Assembly: GCA_013054445.1 (NCBI GenBank)
Contig: JAAMPI010000811.1
Coordinates: 1-25,202, forward strand
Direction of reading: 5' to 3'
From: Cudoniella acicularis
Taxonomy: Eukaryota; Ascomycota; Leotiomycetes; Helotiales; Helotiaceae
DNA length: 25,202 nucleotides
Both the position numbers and the translations under genes were made by a program. Under the pieces are notes generated by a model. The model made no database searches. It was not told the origin of the DNA and saw only the letters and a list, made by a program, of their open reading frames with translations. This document shows, piece by piece, positions 19,548 through 25,202 of the stretch. Within the stretch, counting starts at the first letter, position 1. Each line of letters starts with the position of its first letter.

Positions 19548-21440
19548 CTAACAATCCTTCTTCCAATTCCTCTTAATCCAATCCGCCATAAGATCTGTCA
19601 ATGTCTCGTCTGTATAAACCTCAACATCGCCCGCTGAATAGCTCTCACCCATAAACCGCAACGCGAGCAGGACCCACGGTTGAATGAAATCCACGAATAC
19701 CACATCTACTTTCTCGGGCTCTCCTTCAGCGGGGAAGGAGAGAGCGCTTTGGATGACGTTGGGGACACGGAAATAGGGGATTGGGGCGTGGATCGTGTCG
19801 TCGCCATCATCACCCCCTTCATCTTTGGTCGTGTAACCGGGTACTAGATTCGGTTCTTCGTTTGATGATAATAAAAATGGCACTTGTGCGCCTCCGGATT
19901 TGTGAGCGCCGTGGATGGGAATTTGCGGGACGAGGATGTCGGTGAGAATAGACATCTGCTCGGGAGGTGCGAGTTGAGATAGTGAAAACTCTGTAGCTTC
20001 GAAGACAGGACCCCCCCTGTTGATCAACTGTAAGATTCCTTTGGCGGCCTTATAGGGTACATCTTTAATGTACAAGAATTTGCTGACAAAAGGAGAAATA
20101 ATGTAGGTTGTGTCTTTGGTGAAAGGTCCTTTGAAAATATCAAATCGCATAGCGCCTGTATTGGTTATTGCTAGTGTTGGAGTATCCTTTCGCTCTTTGT
20201 TGACAATAACATCAGGCATAACCTCCGTCTCTAACCAAGTAAAGATACTATCGCTGCTTGGATATGGAGCCCTGTTGAGCCACAAATCTCTTGGGGCACA
20301 ACCGAAGCTGTAATCGAGATCCAGCGCTTTCCTCGCCTTGTGGATCATTTTTGACACTTTTTTCCCGTGCTCAGTAGAGAAAGTAGTATCGTTCAGTCCT
20401 GTGTGGTAGTGATAGCCGAACAAATTGTTGTCGATATATCGCCTCTTGAATGTCATGCTCGCACGAGCATCAAGGGGTCGTGGTTTTTCTTTCTTGCCCT
20501 TCCCAGTGATGCCTTCAATGGCCATCCATCCGATAGTTTCCATATAGCGGCCACTTTGAACGCCATACGCTTTAGAGTCATATTTCTTAAAGTCTCGAAT
20601 GTGGCTGTGACCACCAAAGAATTGTATAGGAGTATCCCAATTTTGGCTTCTGATCGCCTTGTAAATCGCCTTGTATTCTGGACCGTGAAGCAGAACATGG
20701 CCAATTATCACAAATAGATCCACATCTTCCCTAATAGCTTCCTGAAACCAGGGCTCTTCAATAGTTTTCGCAACTGGCTGCACAACCGTGTTGTTTGCAT
20801 TGCCTGTAAAGTCAAAAAGAAATCCAAAGGCCAACACTCGAATTCCTCGATTCTTGGTAGTAAATTTCCTGTAACGTTGAGCCATAGGGATAGTCTCGCC
20901 ATTTTTTGGGTTGATATAATCCAAATTTGAAGCAAGATATTTCCCCTTGAAGTTCGGAACCGTCAAATCATACTCGCGCGCAGCGGCATCGATTTGATAT
21001 AGTTCGTGGTTCCCTGTACAGATGATATCGATCTCTTGTTCCCTGACGATATCGTAGAAGTATTTTCCCTTTGGATCGGATCCGTCGTAGAGACCATTGC
21101 CTTCCACTCGGTCGCCTGTATCAACAAGCAGGACGTCAACACCAAGTTCGTCTGCTTTTTGTCGCATTCGCTCAGCGAAGGATATGTAGTCGCCCCAATC
21201 CGCAGAATACTGCGCCCTAAGTACAAGCACAGTTAGAGATTGTCAAGTTGGGAACCTTATGGGCGTCTACTCTTGAAGATGCCCCGCCTGCCATCCGTGT
21301 GTATCTGTGGTTTGCAAGAAATTCAGGTCTCCCCAGGGCAAAGATCTCATCGGGGCTGCTACAGGCTCCGGCGCGGATGGCTGCTCCGCTGCGACGAGCG
21401 AGAATAACATGGCAGCCCATGTCCAAGTCGGTTTCGTCAT
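19548..21440 (-). CDS. Calcineurin-like metallophosphoesterase / 5'-nucleotidase-family protein, probably secreted or vacuolar
   Basis: Exons 21440-21271 and 21216-19548 with a 54-nt intron; 1839 nt, 612 aa. The intron joins HLQE to AQYSADWGDY, restoring the usual family sequence. A hydrophobic N-terminus (about residues 8-18) suggests a signal peptide. Metallophosphoesterase ligands appear in order: TDTHGW (D46, H48), DTGDRVEG (D92), GNHE (N126, H127), IIGH (H230) and GGHSH (H260, H262). The C-terminal half resembles the substrate-binding domain of UshA-type 5'-nucleotidases (NTGAMRFDIFKGPFT, then TYIISPF). Overall it looks like the fungal family of yeast YHR202W, a vacuolar protein, so a phosphatase or nucleotidase acting on nucleotides in the vacuole or outside the cell is likely; the exact substrate is unknown. 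It is divergent from GatA. Confidence 0.88.
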
Positions 21441-21522
21441 CTTGGCGCTGGTGATAAGTGATGAAGTTGAAGCATCGAATGGTGAGCGATGGGCAGTAAG
21501 CAGTGAGCAGTGTCGAGCCTAA

Positions 21523-21548
21523 GTACTTCGTAGAGCTTCTACAAGTAC
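21523..21548. repeat. Inverted repeat (hairpin-capable)
   Basis: GTACTT-C-GTAGA, loop GCT, then TCTAC-AAGTAC: an 11-bp stem with one bulged C and a 3-base loop, 83 bases upstream of the phosphoesterase ATG. It could be a dimer-binding operator or a leader hairpin; neither is proven. Confidence 0.7.
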
Positions 21549-21833
21549 AGGAGAGCAGACCGCGGTCAGACGGGCAGTGTGGGTAGCTAGCTTTAGGAGC
21601 TATTGTGGTTGGGAAGGAATTAGCAACACAAATAATGTTTCTGTTGAAGGTAGCTGTACTGTACTGTTGACGCGGCTAGATGCGGTCCCAAAACACCTGC
21701 AAGCTGACATAGCTCCCGCGGGGTTTGAGGGCCACGGGGCCACCGTACTTCGTACCCGTCCCGAGGCCCCGTTCCGCCCAATGCCGCCACAGTTCGAACT
21801 ACCGATTCAGGGTCGGTAAAAACTTAGAGCTCA

Positions 21834-21866
21834 CGTTAAGCTATCGTTAAGCTATCGTTAAGCTAT
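21834..21866. repeat. 11-bp tandem repeat, 3 copies
   Basis: Unit CGTTAAGCTAT occurs three times in perfect tandem, ending 116 bases upstream of the GatA ATG. Each unit contains the GTTAA core. Confidence 0.95.
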
Positions 21867-21982
21867 GCTCATCCACCTTGAATCACAACTTCAGTGCAAT
21901 TATTCCTACGCAGCACGCCTATCCCCGAGGCACGCTGCCTCTGCCGGCTGCCGTTTTACGCATTGGCATTGCTTCCCAACAA

Positions 21983-23886
21983 ATGCCACCCTCCACCCCC
22001 TGGTTGTGGTCGAAGTCGCGAGCAGCAGTGGTAGCTCAAACAGCAACTCTAGCAACCAAAGCAGCTCCATCGAAAGCACAAGCAGCAGCGGCACGCCACC
22101 GCCGCCTTCGTCATGAAGCCACGAAAGGCCCCAAGGCCAAGACATCCCTCAATGCCTTTATCTCGACTGAAGAGCCAGTTCGGGTTGCAATCCCACCTCC
22201 ACACCCAAATCCAAACCCCGCTATCGGTACGAACATGTGTCCTGTGTCCCACGTCTCCTGCACTGTAGGTCGAGGCACGACTGACCGTTGCGGTGAATCT
22301 TAGTGCCCGTCCCGCCTGGGTTGTCAGAATGGGTTTCCGTGGTCTCATCGATGGCAGTAAAAGACAACATAGTTACGTCGAAACACCGAACGACGTGTGG
22401 CTCTCGCTTTCTCGAAAACCACCTCAGCCCCTTCGAGGCACACGTGGTAGAGCAGGCGCGCAGGTTCTCTGTGCCGATATCTGGGAAAACCAATCTTGAT
22501 GAGTTTGGAATGGGATCGCATTCGACAAACTCTTATTTTGGTTCCGTAACCAACATCAACCTCAACCCACATCGAGCACCCGCTCGCTCGGCTGGGGGCA
22601 GCTCTGGAGGAAGTGCTGTGGCTGTCGCATCAGGTCAGTGTACAGTAGCTTTGGGGACAGACACTGGTGGCTCCGTCAGGCTTCCAGCAGCATACACCAA
22701 AACTATCGGCTTTAAACCATCTTATGGCTTGCTGTCGCGTTGGGGAGTCATTCCATATGCGAACTCGCTTGATACTGTGGGCATTCTCGCTTCTAAACCA
22801 TCGCAAATACTCAACACGTTATCTATCCTACGACCTCATGGCAAACACAATCTAGTGTCGTCTTCGGCAAAAACAAACCCCACTCGAGATCCGACCCTTC
22901 TTAGCAAACAATTCTGGGACCGAGCAATGCGGCAGCTACGTGACCAGTTGTTTAGCCAGCAGTATGCAGCGCTACTCCCTGGGGAAATTAACTTCTCAAA
23001 ATTACGAATAGGCGTGCCAATGGAATATAATATTGCCGAATTAGAACCCGCGGTACGAAGCGCCTGGCAGCGCGCCCTAGAAGTTTTGCAAAATAATGGT
23101 GCTACTGTTGTTCCAATTTCGTTGCCAAGTACTAAGCACGCTCTTTCCGCATATTATATTATTGCTCCTGCTGAGGCGGCTTCGAATCTTTCAAAGTATG
23201 ATGGTGTTAGATATGGGAGCCGAAGTAGCTCTGCTGATGGAGCCGGAGATGTGTTATATTCCATGACAAGAGGAGAAGGCTTCGGCGAGGAGGTTAAGAG
23301 GAGAATATTATTAGGCTCATATACTTTGAGCTCCGAAGCGATTGATAATTATTTTATCAAGGCTCAAAAGATTCGCCGACTGGTTCAGCGCGACTTCGAC
23401 CGGGTCTTTGGTGTTCAGAACCCGCTTCGGCCTCCACAACAGTTTGATCTGTCTGACATTGACGACTCCGTGCAACTTCGGGACAAACTTGGCCCTGCTG
23501 AGGTGGATTTTATAGTGTGTCCAACTGCCCCAACCTTACCGCCAAGCCTTTCCGATGTATTACAACAAACTCCCGTTGACACTTACATGAATGATGTGTT
23601 TACTGTTCCTGCTAGTTTAGCAGGCTTGCCATCTATCAGTATCCCAATTACCGGGAATAAGCAGGTAGCGGGTATTCAAATCATTGGGCAGTATTCTGAT
23701 GACGCTCGTGTGATAACCATGGCGAGTCGTCTCATGAAGTTCTGCCTCGGTTACAGTTCCAAAAACCTTAACACGCAGCACCACTACTCATATAAACCCC
23801 TTGAGTTGGAAAGGGCCAAGCCGCGAGAAGAGATCGACAAAGAATTCGCAGACGCTCTTGCTACATGGCATGCAAGCGAGGAGTAA
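21983..23886 (+). CDS. HER2: Mitochondrial glutamyl-tRNA(Gln) amidotransferase subunit A
   Basis: The amidase subunit of the GatFAB-type complex that converts misacylated Glu-tRNA(Gln) to Gln-tRNA(Gln) in mitochondria. Exons 21983-22226 and 22304-23886 with a 77-nt intron (acceptor TTAG, branch GACTGAC); 1827 nt, 608 aa. The Arg/Ala-rich N-terminus lacking acidic residues (about 1-45) fits a mitochondrial presequence, followed by KTSLNAFISTEEPV. The amidase-signature triad is complete: Lys101 in AVKDNIVT, cis-Ser181 in SAGGSSGGS and nucleophile Ser205 in GTDTGGSVRLPA. Family blocks GKTNLDEFGMGSHS, GFKPSYGLLSRWGV, YANSLDTVGI and VDFIVCPTAPTLPP follow. The stretch from 82 to 98 just after the intron is unusual for the family, so the exact junction is less certain than the rest. 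HER2 is the yeast name for this subunit. Confidence 0.92.
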
Positions 23887-24399
23887 TAACAGCGCCTCAG
23901 GACTCATGTCCCTGGAGACTCGAAGTGCGAATATTTACGTTGGACTGAGCTGATGAGCTTCAAGATGTTGGCTCTCTCGCCCACTTGTTGCAAAGGATTG
24001 TTTGGGTTGGTATGTGATGATCTACGACCCGGCTCAATGAGCTAGCTTCATGTCTTGTACGGCAACAGGTTCAAAGATTTGGAACCCGGGGTTATCGAAA
24101 TAGATAGCTTCCGGGTTTGTGTTGTCCAACGTGTCAATAGAAGAGACGAGGGAAATTGAGCCTGGAGGGAAGGCGTGGGAAATGTAGCATATATACCCAC
24201 TGTACGATAATATGTACTGTACATATGTAAAAATTTAGAACATTGCTCGTCTCTCCCGGGTCTCCCTTTCCTTGGTTTGGTGCCTCACGTTGGGTGTTAA
24301 TCAGGTATTTAAAAAAGCATCTGCAGGAATATGCCCCAGAAGAGCTTTACAGCAGCGAGACTTTAATGTCGAACAAGGGAGTAAAATCTCGATTGATTT
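23887..24399. other. Convergent 3' spacer between GatA and the methyltransferase
   Basis: No gene supported. It contains a 7-bp inverted repeat, AACCCGG at 24083-24089 and CCGGGTT at 24111-24117, within the likely GatA 3' UTR, and a perfect 17-base palindrome, ATATGTAC-T-GTACATAT, at 24210-24226. Either could form a hairpin near a 3' end; no function is shown. Confidence 0.5.
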
Positions 24400-25202
24400 T
24401 CAAACCACCAAACCCTCCCACCTAAAAACACACCCAAACCAACACCTACACCCAACCCACTTCCTCCCCCTCTCTCCAAGCAACCTCCCCTCCCCAGAAA
24501 CATCCCCCTCACTCACACCCCTCTCCCTCACTTCCCCTGCCAAGGCAAAGCCCTCCATCCTAGCAGCCTCAACCACTTCTTCAGTCTCATAAATGTAACT
24601 CGTTCCTTGGATTTTTACTCCTTTCTTTCTTCCTTCCTCTCTTTCTTTTCCTCCATCTTCAACTTTTGAGTTAGGGGTAGAGGTGGAAGTGTCGAGGAAC
24701 CCAGCCCTCGATCTCCGCCCCATCTCAGCATGCATATTCGTCACCACCAGCACACCCCCCTCCTCCCTATTCAGCAAATTCTTAACAGTACCAAAGAATA
24801 CATCAAGAGGCAAATGTTCCAGAACTAGTGTTGAGAGAACGAAATTCGCTTTTCCTTGTACTAAATCTATGACCTCAGGGTAGAGGGTTGGGTTTAAAGC
24901 ATCGAAGGTGTGGAAAGTTATTTCCGGCTTGGTTATGGCTGGAGGAGATGGTGAGGTGGTGTTGGAGGAAGAGAGATAGGTGGTGATGCGGGTACGGGCG
25001 AGGGTTAGCATGGCGGGTGAGAGGTCTAGTGCGTGGAGTTACGGTGAGGGATATGGTGGGTGGAGACTGGGGGTTGGAGGAGGGTGAGTGTGTTGCGGCC
25101 TGTGCCGGCTCCTAGTCTGTTTTAGGGGATAGGGTTAGTTTTGTGTTTGAATTTGATGGGTGAGGGGAGATTGCTTACTCAGTAACTGTTATGGGCGTGT
25201 TT
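24400..25202 (-). CDS. SAM-dependent methyltransferase, 5' end outside window, apparent frameshift
   Basis: A class I (Rossmann-fold) methyltransferase of unknown substrate. The upstream exon is 25202-25179 (partial, NTPITVTE). A 62-nt intron follows (GTAAGC donor, ACTAAC branch, ACAG acceptor, 25178-25117), then the main exon from 25116. Motif I, ELGAGTGRNTL, is encoded across this junction. Motif II, LDLSPAML, and the rest (LSTLVLEHLP, GGVLVVTNMHAEMG, YIYETEEVVEAARMEGF, and the tail GERGRKWVGCRCWFG) lie in a different frame. The switch must occur between a TAA at 25042-25040 in the downstream frame and a TAG at 25029-25027 in the upstream frame, a gap of ten bases. No GT-AG pair of plausible intron size restores the frame. 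It is therefore either a pseudogene, a recent one-base indel or a base-calling error. Substrate could be a small molecule or a protein. Confidence 0.72.

Larger units (their letters stand above)
21441..21982. promoter_or_regulatory. Shared divergent promoter of the phosphoesterase and GatA genes
   Basis: 542 bases between divergent starts. It contains an inverted repeat at 21523-21548, two copies of the decamer GTACTTCGTA (21523-21532, 21745-21754) and three perfect 11-bp tandem copies at 21834-21866. Translation can be read upstream of the GatA ATG at 21983 in the same frame, but there is no in-frame ATG in the stretch directly preceding it, so I keep the later start. Confidence 0.5.

Noticed and set aside
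25027..25043. 17-base GT-AG segment that would restore the methyltransferase frame
   Set aside because: It is far below the minimum size of a spliceosomal intron, and removing it would delete the acidic residue of motif II.

Overview
The window looks like nuclear DNA of a filamentous ascomycete (Pezizomycotina; the protein flavour suggests Leotiomycetes, but that placement is an inference). The evidence is short spliceosomal introns (mostly 50-65 nt, one of 168 nt) with GTRNGT-like donors, CTRAY branch sites and YAG acceptors, one-gene transcription units on both strands, AT-rich intergenic DNA, and fungal versions of PRP38, a ROM2-type Rho1 exchange factor, V-ATPase subunit c', aspergillopepsin and mitochondrial GatA. 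I see no rRNA, tRNA, CRISPR array or intact transposon.

Layout. 1-2548: no supportable gene, apart from a GC-richer open island at about 1570-1980. 2549-4322 (+): six-exon secreted tyrosinase whose C-terminal domain is in a different frame after an A7 run. 4224-4931 (-): PRP38, convergent with the tyrosinase and abutting or overlapping its end. 5223-5888 (+): small single-pass membrane protein with one 87-nt intron. 6279-6648 (-): three-exon, 82-residue Cys-rich protein, found by splicing together exons that are individually very short. 6649-8438: spacer. 8439-12285 (-): three-exon ROM2-type RhoGEF. 13132-13884 (+): six-exon V-ATPase subunit c' (VMA11). 13885-16716: 2.8 kb gene-free stretch with short tandem repeats. 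16717-18099 (+): two-exon secreted aspartic protease. 18100-19547: AT-rich spacer. 19548-21440 (-): two-exon calcineurin-like phosphoesterase/5'-nucleotidase relative. 21983-23886 (+): two-exon mitochondrial glutamyl-tRNA(Gln) amidotransferase subunit A. 24400-25202 (-): SAM-dependent methyltransferase cut by the window edge and carrying an apparent frameshift.

The genes do not form an obvious pathway or secondary-metabolite cluster. They are mainly housekeeping (splicing, cell-wall integrity signalling, vacuolar acidification, mitochondrial translation), with two secreted enzymes (tyrosinase, acid protease). Three divergent pairs share intergenic promoters: PRP38/membrane protein, ROM2/VMA11 and phosphoesterase/GatA. 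Spliced models were checked by exon-length arithmetic: ROM2 1247 aa, VMA11 163 aa, protease 404 aa, phosphoesterase 612 aa, GatA 608 aa, Cys-rich protein 82 aa.

I found no new multi-gene system. The items most worth following are the short multi-exon Cys-rich gene, the two apparent frameshifts (tyrosinase, methyltransferase), the tyrosinase/PRP38 tail-to-tail junction, perfect 11-bp tandem repeats of three unrelated sequences, and a recurrent intergenic nonamer TACTYCGTA.
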